From a gamma proteobacterium endosymbiont of Lamellibrachia anaximandri (GTDB lineage Bacteria; Pseudomonadota; Gammaproteobacteria; Chromatiales; Chromatiaceae): 41,858 bases of DNA. Below, one piece after another: positions 24,791-33,125 of the stretch; within the stretch, counting starts at the first letter, position 1, and the number at the start of each line of letters is the position of its first letter. The stretch spans positions 1 through 41,858 of the forward strand of contig JAESPE010000020.1 in NCBI GenBank assembly GCA_016756835.1, in the 5' to 3' direction. The notes beneath the pieces are model-generated. The model was given only the letters and a program-made list of their open reading frames with translations. It ran no database searches and was not told the DNA's origin. Made by a program: the position numbers and the translations under genes.

Positions 24791-24879
24791 GTAGGCCCGA
24801 TCAAGCGTAGCGGATCGGGCATCCAGGCTTTTGCGGTACAATCCTGGTTGCCGGTTCCGCTGCGCTTGAACCTGCCTAC
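24791..24879. repeat. Paired REP (BIME-like) element, copy C
   Basis: 89 bp in the orientation of copy A. The GATC-type hairpin has a perfect stem (CCCGATC / GATCGGG). The GTTC-type half has one change in its outer stem (reverse strand GTAGGCAGGTTC). It lies seven bases after the ppdK stop, in the gap to the next operon. Confidence 0.85.
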
Positions 24880-24886
24880 ACCAATT

Positions 24887-27673
24887 TTAGCCTTTAGCCT
24901 TTGACCTTTTTTCATTCAGCAGACTGGCATGGGCTGCGGCCAATCTTGCCACCGGCACCCGCGGCGCGGAACAGGAGACATAGTTCAACCCCGCCTTATG
25001 ACAAAAGGCGATGGAAGCAGGATGCCCTCCGTGTTCTCCACAAATACCGACACTCAGATCGGGCTTCTTTTCACGTCCCCACTTCACCGCCAGATCCATC
25101 AGCTTGCCCACACCTTTTTCATCCAATACCTCGAAAGGATTATCCTGAAGAATACCAATCTGGTTGTACATGGGCAGAAACTTGTTTTCAGCATCCTCGC
25201 GGGAGAATGAGAAGGTGGCCTGGGTCAGATCATTGGTGCCAAAGGAGAAAAAATCCACCTCTTCCGCCAGGGTATCAGCGCGCATACAGGCACGCACCAC
25301 CTCGATCATGGTGCCAAAGCGGAAGTTGAGCTTGTGTCCAAATTCCGCCTCAACTTCACCGCGAATCCGGTCAACCGCCTCTTTGACCTTTTTCAGCTCT
25401 TCAGAGGTACAGACCTGGGGCACCATGATCTGCGGATGCACCTCCAGATCCTTGGCGGCACACTCGGCGGCAGCCTCCAGGATTGCCCGAATCTGCATCG
25501 AATAGATCTCAGGAAAGGTAATTCCCAGTCGTACACCGCGATGCCCCAGCATCGGGTTGGTTTCGGTCAGAGCCCGTACCTTTTTCAGCATGGTCTCCTT
25601 CTTTTTCAGCGTCTTTTCCACCATGTCGATGTCCACGATCTGGCGCATCGAAGCCGCTTCCTGCTTTGCCTGATCAGGATCGTGCAGCAGGATCATGCTG
25701 CTGGCCAACACCTCCATGCCGCGCACCGAATTGCGCAGATGGCGCAACTGCTCCAGATCCGCCAGCAACTGCTGCTCGGATGGTAGAAACTCGTGGATCG
25801 GCGGATCGAGCAGACGGATGGTGACCGGAAACGGCGACATGACTTCAAATATCGCCTTAAAGTCGGCACGCTGCATCGGCAGCAGCTTATCCAGGGCCGC
25901 CTCACGCTGCTCATCGGTCTCCGACACGATCATTTCGATGACTACCGGCAGACGGTCGACATCATTGAACATGCGTTCGGTACGACAGAGACCTATACCC
26001 TTGGCACCATATTTGAGCGCCCGTGTGGCATCCGGTCCGGTATCGGCATTGGCCACCACTCGCAGGTAGGCCTCATCATCGGCCCAGCGCAGCAAGCGGT
26101 TCAGCTCCTCGGTGAAGTCCGGCTCCACCATCGATATCTCACCCAGATAGACATTGCCGCTACTGCCGTCGATGGTGACCACATCGCCTTCCCGGATCAC
26201 CAAACCGCCGATGTGCGCTTCACGGCGCTGGACATCCACAGAGATACCCTCCGCGCCTGCCACACAGGGCTTACCCATGCCGCGGGCTACCACAGCAGCG
26301 TGAGAAGTCTTGCCGCCACGGCTGGTGAGGATACCTTCCGAAGCGAAAAAGCCGTGGATATCTTCGGGCTTGGTCTCTTCGCGCATCAAGATCACTTTCT
26401 GCCCCTGCTCTTTGCCGAAGATCTCCGCTCGATCTGCATCGAAAACGACCCGGCCACTGGCGGCACCTGGGGATGCGGGCAAGCCTTGGGCCACCGCATC
26501 CGCCTTGGCGTCGGGATCGAGACGAGGGTAGAGCATCTGTTCAAGATGGGCGGGATCGATGCGCAGCAGAGCCTGCTCCTTATCGATCAGCCCCTCCTCC
26601 ACCATCTCCACGGAGGTGCGCACCATGGCAATTGCATTCATCTTTCCGTTGCGGGTTTGCAGGCAGTAGAGAGTGCCTCGCTCGATGGTAAACTCGAAAT
26701 CCTGTATCTCTTTATAGTGGGTCTCCAGTTTTTCGCGCAGCTCCGCAAGCTGCCGCGCCATCTCCGGCATCTCTTCCGTAAGATGGTCGATGGGTTTCGG
26801 CGTACGGATACCCGCCACCACATCCTCACCCTGAGCATTGATTAGATACTCGCCATACAACTTGTTCTCACCGGTACCGGGGTTACGGGTGAAACCAACG
26901 CCGGTGGCGGAGTCGTCACCCCGATTGCCGAAGACCATGGTGCAGACGTTGACCGCAGTACCGTTGGCCATATCAGGTGTGATATTGAATTCACGACGGT
27001 AGTCCACCGCCCGCTTGCCACCCCAGGAGCCGAATACCGCTTTGATGGCAATCTCCAGCTGATCGTATGGGTCTTCCGGAAAGGGTCGTCCGGTATGATT
27101 TTCAAAGACCGTCAGAAAACGTTCGCAAATCTCTTTCAGGTCATCTCCGGAGAGCCCCACATCTTCTGTAACATGAGCCTTCTGTTTTACCTGCTCAAAC
27201 TCCGCATCGAAGAGTTCGTCGGGCACATTGAGGGCGACCTTGCCGAAGAGCTGGATGAAGCGGCGATAGGCGTCATACCCGAAACGGGCGTCACCGGTCT
27301 GTTCGATTTCACCCAGCAGGGTCTCGGAGTTAAGCCCCAGGTTAAGGATGGTGTCCATCATGCCCGGCATCGACATCGCAGAGCCGGAACGCACAGAAAC
27401 CAGCAGTGGGTTATTTGCGTCGCCGAAGCCCTTGCCGGTGGCCGCTTCGACCCGCTTCATGTGTTCTCTCACATCGTCCATCAGGCCGTCAGGCAGCTGC
27501 CGGGTTTCGTTTGCGAGATAGTCGAGACAGGCCTCGGTGGAGATGACGAAGCCGGGCGGCACATTGAGACCGAACTGGGTCATCTCGCACAGATTCGCAC
27601 CTTTGCCGCCCAACAGCTGTTTGTTCTTGCCGTCACCTTCTTCGAAAGAGAAAACCTGTCTTTTTCCACTCAT
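24887..27673 (-). CDS. ppdK: Pyruvate, phosphate dikinase PpdK
   Basis: Interconverts pyruvate, ATP and phosphate with PEP, AMP and pyrophosphate in the cytosol. It has 928 residues with three domains. The N-terminal ATP-grasp domain starts GGKGANLCEMT. The central swivelling domain carries the phospho-His H458 in GGKTSHAAVVARGMG. The C-terminal PEP-binding barrel ends in NYVSCSAPRVPVARLAAA with the catalytic Cys. Length and the LLGGKGANL start distinguish it from PEP synthase (about 790 residues). In PPi-using autotrophic sulfur oxidisers the enzyme is common in glycolysis/gluconeogenesis. No ppdK regulatory kinase gene is adjacent. It stands alone between the nos region and a response regulator. 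Confidence 0.97.
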   Translation of the reverse strand: MSGKRQVFSFEEGDGKNKQLLGGKGANLCEMTQFGLNVPPGFVISTEACLDYLANETRQLPDGLMDDVREHMKRVEAATGKGFGDANNPLLVSVRSGSAMSMPGMMDTILNLGLNSETLLGEIEQTGDARFGYDAYRRFIQLFGKVALNVPDELFDAEFEQVKQKAHVTEDVGLSGDDLKEICERFLTVFENHTGRPFPEDPYDQLEIAIKAVFGSWGGKRAVDYRREFNITPDMANGTAVNVCTMVFGNRGDDSATGVGFTRNPGTGENKLYGEYLINAQGEDVVAGIRTPKPIDHLTEEMPEMARQLAELREKLETHYKEIQDFEFTIERGTLYCLQTRNGKMNAIAMVRTSVEMVEEGLIDKEQALLRIDPAHLEQMLYPRLDPDAKADAVAQGLPASPGAASGRVVFDADRAEIFGKEQGQKVILMREETKPEDIHGFFASEGILTSRGGKTSHAAVVARGMGKPCVAGAEGISVDVQRREAHIGGLVIREGDVVTIDGSSGNVYLGEISMVEPDFTEELNRLLRWADDEAYLRVVANADTGPDATRALKYGAKGIGLCRTERMFNDVDRLPVVIEMIVSETDEQREAALDKLLPMQRADFKAIFEVMSPFPVTIRLLDPPIHEFLPSEQQLLADLEQLRHLRNSVRGMEVLASSMILLHDPDQAKQEAASMRQIVDIDMVEKTLKKKETMLKKVRALTETNPMLGHRGVRLGITFPEIYSMQIRAILEAAAECAAKDLEVHPQIMVPQVCTSEELKKVKEAVDRIRGEVEAEFGHKLNFRFGTMIEVVRACMRADTLAEEVDFFSFGTNDLTQATFSFSREDAENKFLPMYNQIGILQDNPFEVLDEKGVGKLMDLAVKWGREKKPDLSVGICGEHGGHPASIAFCHKAGLNYVSCSAPRVPVARLAAAHASLLNEKRSKAKG

Positions 27674-27788
27674 TTACTTCCTTCCTTTGTCGGGAGGCGG
27701 AACCTGCTCCACCCTAATTGAATCATCCGGGTATGATAGCCCTTTTTTGTTGCCGAACCATTACCGAATTCACCCGGAACACAGCGGG

Positions 27789-27809
27789 ATGACCCTATTA
27801 TCGGGTCAT
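27789..27809. other. Hairpin in the ppdK upstream region
   Basis: ATGACCC and GGGTCAT with a seven-base TATTATC loop, in the 227-bp gap between the response regulator and ppdK (both minus strand). No T-run follows on either strand. It may be a leader structure or an operator. The gap otherwise holds a TATCAT sequence on the minus strand near 27731-27736 that could be a ppdK -10. Confidence 0.4.
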
Positions 27810-27900
27810 GGTCATGGCGCTTTATTCTAAGAGGAACTGAAGACAGATTCAGCAATGAAGAGTAGACTTTTATGCGGTTTTTGTAGCGGCTTTTCAGCGT

Positions 27901-29121
27901 TTAAAAGAGTTCTATATCCCCTTCATAATTTTCAACCTCAGCATCACTATCCGCTGTCTGACTGAGGGTGAACGCCTCGACCAGATGCTCCTGTTTCTCC
28001 CGGACCCCTTTGATGTTCGATAGCACATTGGTCAGGGCGTAGTAAATGCTCTCACCTGAGTCAATACGTTCCATCGCATCCTCGATCGCTGTATCGATCT
28101 GCGTCAGTAGATACTCTTCCTGGTCTTCCTCAAGCCCCATGCCCAATAGGTCGTAGTTAATTCGCTCCGCCATCTTTCGTAGCAGTTCACTACTCTCTTT
28201 CTGTTTGTCCAGCATACCTCGGGCAAGATAGTAGAGTTTTGTCCGGATATCGCCAAAGGCCTTCAACAGATCCCGGCTCTGCTCCACCAGGGCCAACTCG
28301 ACACTTATGGTGCTGTTTTTCGTATTAACCGTAGATAGTACTATCGGCAGGAGATCCTTGATTCGTCCATAGCGCTCAGGATCATCAAGCGGCATGTTTT
28401 TTACCAGCAGACTGAGCGTGGGGTAGTTGACGATGGTATTGATCCCAAAGTCAAAAAACCGCTTCTCCCTGTCCGCCATCTCGATCAGTTCCTTCTCCAG
28501 CGGACTGATACTGCCCTCCGATGAGAACCAAAAACTGGAACCGCCATCCATGATCATCAGACAGCACTCCAACTGCAGATGAGCGGTCACCCCCAAAAGC
28601 CCCTCGGCCAGCTCCTCGTAGGTTTTGTAGGTGTAACTTTTCTCAACAAACTGCACAGTCATGCCCAGATCGCTGGTCCCAGTCATCGCAATATAGGCGG
28701 TTTTCTGCGCCAACTCGTACTGCGCCTGCAACGCCAGCTGATCTTCCCTGTATTTAATCAGCACACCGATGCGGGCAATCAGATTCTCCGCTTCAAAAGG
28801 CTTTACGAGATAGTCGTCTCCGCCCATCTCGTAGCCCAGCATCCGTTCCCTCAGAGAGCTGTGGGAGGAGAGGAAGATAATCGGGACATTCTTGGTTGCT
28901 TCTGTATGGCGCAGATGATCGCATACCTCGTAACCATTGAGGCCTGGCATCTCAACGTCAAGAAGAACAATATCGGGAATTTGGCGCTGTGCCTCGGCAA
29001 GCCCCTCCTCGCCGTTTTCTGCGAACCTCGGCACCATACCTGCCGATTCCAGGGTACTGAGGATAATCTTGCGACTTATCTTGTCGTCATCTATCGCAAG
29101 TATGTCTACAGACGCATCCAT
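27901..29121 (-). CDS. Response regulator with an uncharacterised C-terminal region
   Basis: A 406-residue protein. Residues 5-125 are a CheY-type receiver with the acidic triad D11-D12-D13, phospho-acceptor D55 (IVLLDVEMPG) and K107 (YLVKPFE). A coiled segment, YREDQLALQAQYELAQKTAYIAM, follows at 126-147. Then comes a domain of about 130 residues, perhaps GAF-like (TAHLQLECCLMIMDGGSSFWF), and a mostly helical, acidic C terminus. No HTH, GGDEF, EAL, HD-GYP or CheB domain is visible, so it is unlikely to bind DNA directly. No sensor kinase is adjacent. It may act in phosphorelay or protein-protein signalling. It is monocistronic, 203 bases from the valS promoter on the other side. Confidence 0.85.
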   Translation of the reverse strand: MDASVDILAIDDDKISRKIILSTLESAGMVPRFAENGEEGLAEAQRQIPDIVLLDVEMPGLNGYEVCDHLRHTEATKNVPIIFLSSHSSLRERMLGYEMGGDDYLVKPFEAENLIARIGVLIKYREDQLALQAQYELAQKTAYIAMTGTSDLGMTVQFVEKSYTYKTYEELAEGLLGVTAHLQLECCLMIMDGGSSFWFSSEGSISPLEKELIEMADREKRFFDFGINTIVNYPTLSLLVKNMPLDDPERYGRIKDLLPIVLSTVNTKNSTISVELALVEQSRDLLKAFGDIRTKLYYLARGMLDKQKESSELLRKMAERINYDLLGMGLEEDQEEYLLTQIDTAIEDAMERIDSGESIYYALTNVLSNIKGVREKQEHLVEAFTLSQTADSDAEVENYEGDIELF

Positions 29122-29309
29122 TAGTATTTAAAAGTACCCAGTGATTCCATCATGCTATCCCCATCCCAGCACAGATCTCGCCATAACCGGGCGAATCCAT
29201 ATCTATCTAACGGCAGTAAAAACTGAAACTGAAACTGAAGTCTGATCCTTATTCTATATTGTGCTGAATCGGTGAAAAAACACCCTCCACCTTATCTGAA
29301 CCATCCGGT

Positions 29310-29315
29310 TATAAT
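29310..29315 (+). promoter_or_regulatory. Possible -10 of valS
   Basis: TATAAT, a perfect -10 hexamer, 34 bases before the valS ATG in the gap between the divergent response regulator and valS. No good -35 is visible. The surrounding TGAACCATCCGG-TATAAT sequence is echoed at 27719-27737. Confidence 0.5.
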
Positions 29316-29348
29316 AGGTGGTTTTTGCGACCAACCATCACGAAACCC

Positions 29349-32222
29349 ATGGACAAGACCTACGATCCCCACGCCATAGAACAACACTGGTACCAAACCT
29401 GGGAGGAGCGCGGCTACTTTGCGCCCAAAGACGAAGGGAATGATGCCTACTGCATCATGATCCCGCCACCCAATGTCACCGGCAGACTGCACATGGGTCA
29501 CGCCTTTCAGGACACCATCATGGATGCCCTGACCCGTTTCCACCGCATGAAGGGGGAACGCACCCTCTGGCAGGCGGGTTCTGATCATGCGGGCATCGCC
29601 ACACAGATGGTGGTGGAACGTCTGATCAATGCCGAAGGTGAGACCCGTCACGACTATGGGCGGGAAAAATTCATCGAGCGGATCTGGGACTGGAAGGAGC
29701 ACTCAGGCAATACCATTACCCGCCAACTGCGGCGCATGGGTTCGTCCCTCGACTGGAAGCACGAGCGCTTCACCATGGATGATGGTCTCTCGGATGCGGT
29801 AAAAGAGGTCTTTGTCCGCCTCTATGAAGAGGGACTGATCTACCGCGGCAAACGTCTGGTCAACTGGGATCCGGTATTGCATACCGCCGTCTCCGATCTG
29901 GAGGTGCTCTCCGAGGAGGAGAGCGGCCACATGTGGCACATGCGCTATCCCCTCTCCAACGGCCAGGGCCACTTGGTCGTCGCCACCACCCGGCCGGAGA
30001 CCCTGCTCGGCGACTGCGCGGTGGCGGTCAATCCCAGTGACGAGCGCTACAAGCACATGATCGGCGAACTGTTGGAGCTGCCGCTGACCGGCCGCAGGAT
30101 CCCCATCATCGCTGACGAAGAGCATGTCGATCCCGAGTTCGGCACAGGCTGCGTGAAGATTACACCGGCCCACGACTTCAACGACTACGCGGTCTGGCAG
30201 CGCCACCGGGATGAGAAGATTATCTCCGAAGAGCCCCACGGCGGCCTGATCAATATCTTCACCGTCGATGCGGCCATCCGTGACAATGAGGAGGATGAGG
30301 ACAACCTGATCCCGGCAGCCTACATCGGCATGGACCGCTACGCTGCGCGCAAGCAGATCGTGACTGACCTGAAGGCCCAGGGACTGCTGGAGAAGATCGA
30401 CGATCACAAGCTGATGGTACCCAGGGGCGATCGTTCCGACGCGGTTATCGAACCCTTTCTCACCGACCAGTGGTACGTCAAGGTAGCTCCACTGGCGAAA
30501 CCGGCCATCGAGGCGGTGGAGAACGGCGACATCAAATTCGTGCCAGACAACTGGAAAAACACCTATTTCGAATGGATGCGCAACATCCAGGACTGGTGCA
30601 TCAGCCGCCAGATCTGGTGGGGCCACCGTATTCCAGCCTGGTACGACGATGCCGGCAATGTCTATGTCGGCCGCTCCGAGTCAGAGGTCCGCAAACAGCA
30701 CAATCTGGCGGACGACTACCCGTTGCGCCAGGATGAGGATGTGCTCGATACCTGGTTCAGCTCCGCCCTCTGGCCCTTCTCCACCCTGGGCTGGCCCGAG
30801 GATACCGAGAGGGTAAAGGCTTTCTACCCCACCTCGGTGCTGGTCACCGGATTTGACATCATCTTCTTCTGGGTCGCCCGCATGATCATGATGGGCATAA
30901 AGTTCATGGACGATGTGCCTTTCAAAGAGGTCTACATACACGGTCTGGTGCGCGACTCCCACGGCGACAAGATGTCGAAATCGAAGGGCAACGTGCTCGA
31001 CCCCATCGATCTGATCGACGGCATCGAGCTGGAGCCACTGGTGGAGAAACGCACCAGCGGCATGATGCAGCCGCAACTGGCGAAGAAGATCGAACAGGCA
31101 ACCCGCAAGGACTTCCCTGACGGCATCCCCAGTTTCGGCACTGACGCCATACGCTTCACCTTTGCCGCACTGGCCTCCCGTGGCCGCGACATCAAGTTCG
31201 ACCTGGGACGCGTCGAAGGCTACCGCAACTTCTGCAACAAGCTGTGGAACGCCACCCGCTACGTGTTGATGAACACCGAAGGCGAAGATACCGGCAAAGG
31301 TTCATCGGAGATCGAACTTTCAGTCGCCGACCGCTGGATCACCACCCAACTGCAGTCCACCATTTCTGCGGTAACCCAATCGATCGACAACTACCGTTTC
31401 GACCACGCTGCCCAGGCGATCTACGAGTTTACCTGGAACAACTACTGTGACTGGTACCTTGAACTCTGTAAGCCGGTATTGACGAGCGATACCTCCTCGG
31501 ATGCCGCCGATGCACAGGGAAGTGCGAGTGTCGCGGAAGACAGGAAGTTGGAAGCGACCAAACGCGGTACCCGCCGCACCCTGGTTCAGGTTCTGGAGAC
31601 CCTGCTTCGCCTCATTCATCCGATCATGCCCTTCATCACCGAGGAGATCTGGCAGAGGGTCGCGCCAATGACCGACGCACAGGGTGACACCATCATGCTG
31701 CAGGGCTATCCGGTGGCTGATCAATCACAAATCGACGAGAGTGCTGTCGCCGAAATGGAGTGGACCATGCAGTTCATTCTCGGCATTCGCAAGATCAAGG
31801 GTGAGATGAACATCTCGCCCGGCAAGCCAGTTCCAGTGCTGTTGGCGAATGCCACCGAACAGGATCAGACCTGGCTCACCTCCAACCGGCGTTACCTCGA
31901 TTTCCTTGCCCGCACAGAGTCGGTGGAAGTCCTGCCTGCCGGAGAGGCCGGGCCGGAGTCCGCCACTGCGCTGGTGGGCGAAATGAAAGTGTTGATCCCC
32001 CTTGCCGGTCTGATCGACAAAGACGCGGAGATCAAACGCCTGGAGAAAGAGATCGGCAAACTGCAGGGGGAAGTGGAACGCACCGGAAAAAAACTCTCCA
32101 ACCCCAACTTTGTAGACAAGGCACCGGCGGCCGTAGTGCAGAAAGAGAAGGACAAGATGGAGGTCGCCCGTAAGGCACTTGAGGATTTGCAGGCACAGGC
32201 AGAAAAGATTCAGGCGTTATGA
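29349..32222 (+). CDS. valS: Valyl-tRNA synthetase
   Basis: Class I aminoacyl-tRNA synthetase charging tRNA-Val in the cytosol. It has 957 residues, near E. coli's 951. The HIGH signature is HMGH near residue 50 in [15 protein letters not shown]. The editing (CP1) domain has [10 protein letters not shown] and [15 protein letters not shown]. The KMSKS loop is at 541-545. An anticodon-binding helical domain follows, then the C-terminal coiled-coil ([20 protein letters not shown]). The ATG at 29349 is chosen because homology begins at MDKTYDP. A TTG eight codons upstream is unsupported. The stop overlaps the CoA-binding gene (ATGA). Confidence 0.98.
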   Translation: MDKTYDPHAIEQHWYQTWEERGYFAPKDEGNDAYCIMIPPPNVTGRLHMGHAFQDTIMDALTRFHRMKGERTLWQAGSDHAGIATQMVVERLINAEGETRHDYGREKFIERIWDWKEHSGNTITRQLRRMGSSLDWKHERFTMDDGLSDAVKEVFVRLYEEGLIYRGKRLVNWDPVLHTAVSDLEVLSEEESGHMWHMRYPLSNGQGHLVVATTRPETLLGDCAVAVNPSDERYKHMIGELLELPLTGRRIPIIADEEHVDPEFGTGCVKITPAHDFNDYAVWQRHRDEKIISEEPHGGLINIFTVDAAIRDNEEDEDNLIPAAYIGMDRYAARKQIVTDLKAQGLLEKIDDHKLMVPRGDRSDAVIEPFLTDQWYVKVAPLAKPAIEAVENGDIKFVPDNWKNTYFEWMRNIQDWCISRQIWWGHRIPAWYDDAGNVYVGRSESEVRKQHNLADDYPLRQDEDVLDTWFSSALWPFSTLGWPEDTERVKAFYPTSVLVTGFDIIFFWVARMIMMGIKFMDDVPFKEVYIHGLVRDSHGDKMSKSKGNVLDPIDLIDGIELEPLVEKRTSGMMQPQLAKKIEQATRKDFPDGIPSFGTDAIRFTFAALASRGRDIKFDLGRVEGYRNFCNKLWNATRYVLMNTEGEDTGKGSSEIELSVADRWITTQLQSTISAVTQSIDNYRFDHAAQAIYEFTWNNYCDWYLELCKPVLTSDTSSDAADAQGSASVAEDRKLEATKRGTRRTLVQVLETLLRLIHPIMPFITEEIWQRVAPMTDAQGDTIMLQGYPVADQSQIDESAVAEMEWTMQFILGIRKIKGEMNISPGKPVPVLLANATEQDQTWLTSNRRYLDFLARTESVEVLPAGEAGPESATALVGEMKVLIPLAGLIDKDAEIKRLEKEIGKLQGEVERTGKKLSNPNFVDKAPAAVVQKEKDKMEVARKALEDLQAQAEKIQAL

Positions 32223-32593
32223 AGCCGTCAGAACACCATGTCGCGGTGCTTGGCGCCAGTTCAAAACCACACCGTTACGCCAATCAGGCGGTTAAACTGC
32301 TGAACGAACTCGGCTATGAAGTCACACCTGTACACCCGAAACTGGAGAGCGTCGAAGGTCTGCAAGTATTTCCATCATTAGGGAAGATCTCAAAAACCAT
32401 CGACACTCTGACCCTCTATGTCGGGCCACAGCGTCTGGCGCCCATGTTCGATGAGATCGTCAACGCAGCACCCGGCAGGGTGATCTTCAATCCGGGCACC
32501 GAATCCCAAGACCTCATGTCACGTCTGGACAAGGCAGGCATCGAGTGGCTGGAGGGCTGCACCCTGGTAATGCTGAAAACCGGCAGTTTTTGA
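32219..32593 (+). CDS. CoA-binding domain protein (CoA_binding_2, YccU-like)
   Basis: A 124-residue single Rossmann domain of the CoA_binding_2 family. The dinucleotide-type loop is [16 protein letters not shown], and the family ends [29 protein letters not shown] with a conserved Cys (C114). Homologues such as YccU bind CoA but have no settled function. It overlaps valS by four bases and is therefore co-translated with it. It ends four bases short of the convergent DsrC-like gene. Confidence 0.88.
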   Translation: MKPSEHHVAVLGASSKPHRYANQAVKLLNELGYEVTPVHPKLESVEGLQVFPSLGKISKTIDTLTLYVGPQRLAPMFDEIVNAAPGRVIFNPGTESQDLMSRLDKAGIEWLEGCTLVMLKTGSF

Positions 32594-32597
32594 CTGC

Positions 32598-32963
32598 CTA
32601 ATGGGTACTGCCAAAGGATGGATCGTTTGCATCACCTGGTACCTGTATACCGGCAATATGGCTGGCCTGGTTAACCGGGCCACCGGGAAACAGTTGATAG
32701 AGCCATTTTTTCCCGCCATCCTCTGCAAACTCTTCCATCAACGCCTTTGTAATCTCCCGCGCCTTGGCTTTCTCCCCTCGTCCGCGATAGTAATCACGTA
32801 CGAAGAGGACAACATCCCAATGATCATTACTCAATGCGATACCCAGCTCCTGGGCTCTTGCAACTGCCGCATCTTCTGACCAGGGAGCCAATTCCAGCAG
32901 GTTGCCATCCGGGTCATTCTGAATCGAGGCAGGGCTACGTATGTGCTGCAGTATATCCGACAT
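32598..32963 (-). CDS. DsrC/TusE-family protein without the redox cysteines
   Basis: A 121-residue DsrC/TusE/RspA-family protein. Conserved fold parts are the DGNLLELAPWSEDAAVARAQ start, LSNDHWDVVLFVRDYYR, and KKWLYQLFPGGPVNQASHIAG at the start of the C-terminal arm. In DsrC the arm ends with two cysteines that carry trisulfide; TusE keeps only the penultimate-terminal one. Here the inner Cys is Ser (S101 in QASHIAG) and the outer is Ala (A112 in PGDANDP), with an altered tail SFGSTH. It matches the cysteine-less group termed RspA, proposed to be regulatory. It cannot carry sulfur by the DsrC mechanism. The second ATG (32963) is preferred over 32969 on ribosome-site spacing. Confidence 0.9.
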   Translation of the reverse strand: MSDILQHIRSPASIQNDPDGNLLELAPWSEDAAVARAQELGIALSNDHWDVVLFVRDYYRGRGEKAKAREITKALMEEFAEDGGKKWLYQLFPGGPVNQASHIAGIQVPGDANDPSFGSTH

Positions 32964-32971
32964 GCTCATCT

Positions 32972-32977
32972 CCTCCT
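32972..32977 (-). promoter_or_regulatory. Ribosome binding site that decides the DsrC-like start
   Basis: AGGAGG on the minus strand, within AAAGGAGGAG. It leaves eight bases before the ATG at 32963 but only two before the ATG at 32969, so initiation at 32963 is favoured. Confidence 0.75.
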
Positions 32978-33091
32978 TTGATGTTATGAGAGGAAGTATA
33001 GATCAGCACCTGTCCCTGACAGCCAACAGTTACCCTGCTATTGACAGGGCAATTGTTACTGCCGATCAACACCCAATGGCATGTTGGATTC

Positions 33092-33125
33092 GTAGGCATG
33101 ATCAAGCGCAGCCGATCAAGCATCC
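33092..33125. repeat. Single REP hairpin, copy D
   Basis: One GATC-type half only: GTAGGCATGATCAAGCGCAG followed by CCGATCAAGCATCC. It overlaps the 3' end of the RND gene, providing its last codons and TGA stop. The stem is less perfect than in the paired copies. Confidence 0.7.

Noticed and set aside
25793-26845. Long plus-strand open frame (350 codons) opposite ppdK
   Set aside because: It lies entirely antisense to strongly conserved PpdK sequence, its product is His- and Arg-rich without recognisable domains, and high-GC third positions explain it.
29703-30626. Minus-strand 307-codon open frame inside valS
   Set aside because: Shadow of the highly conserved valS coding strand; no domain or ribosome site.
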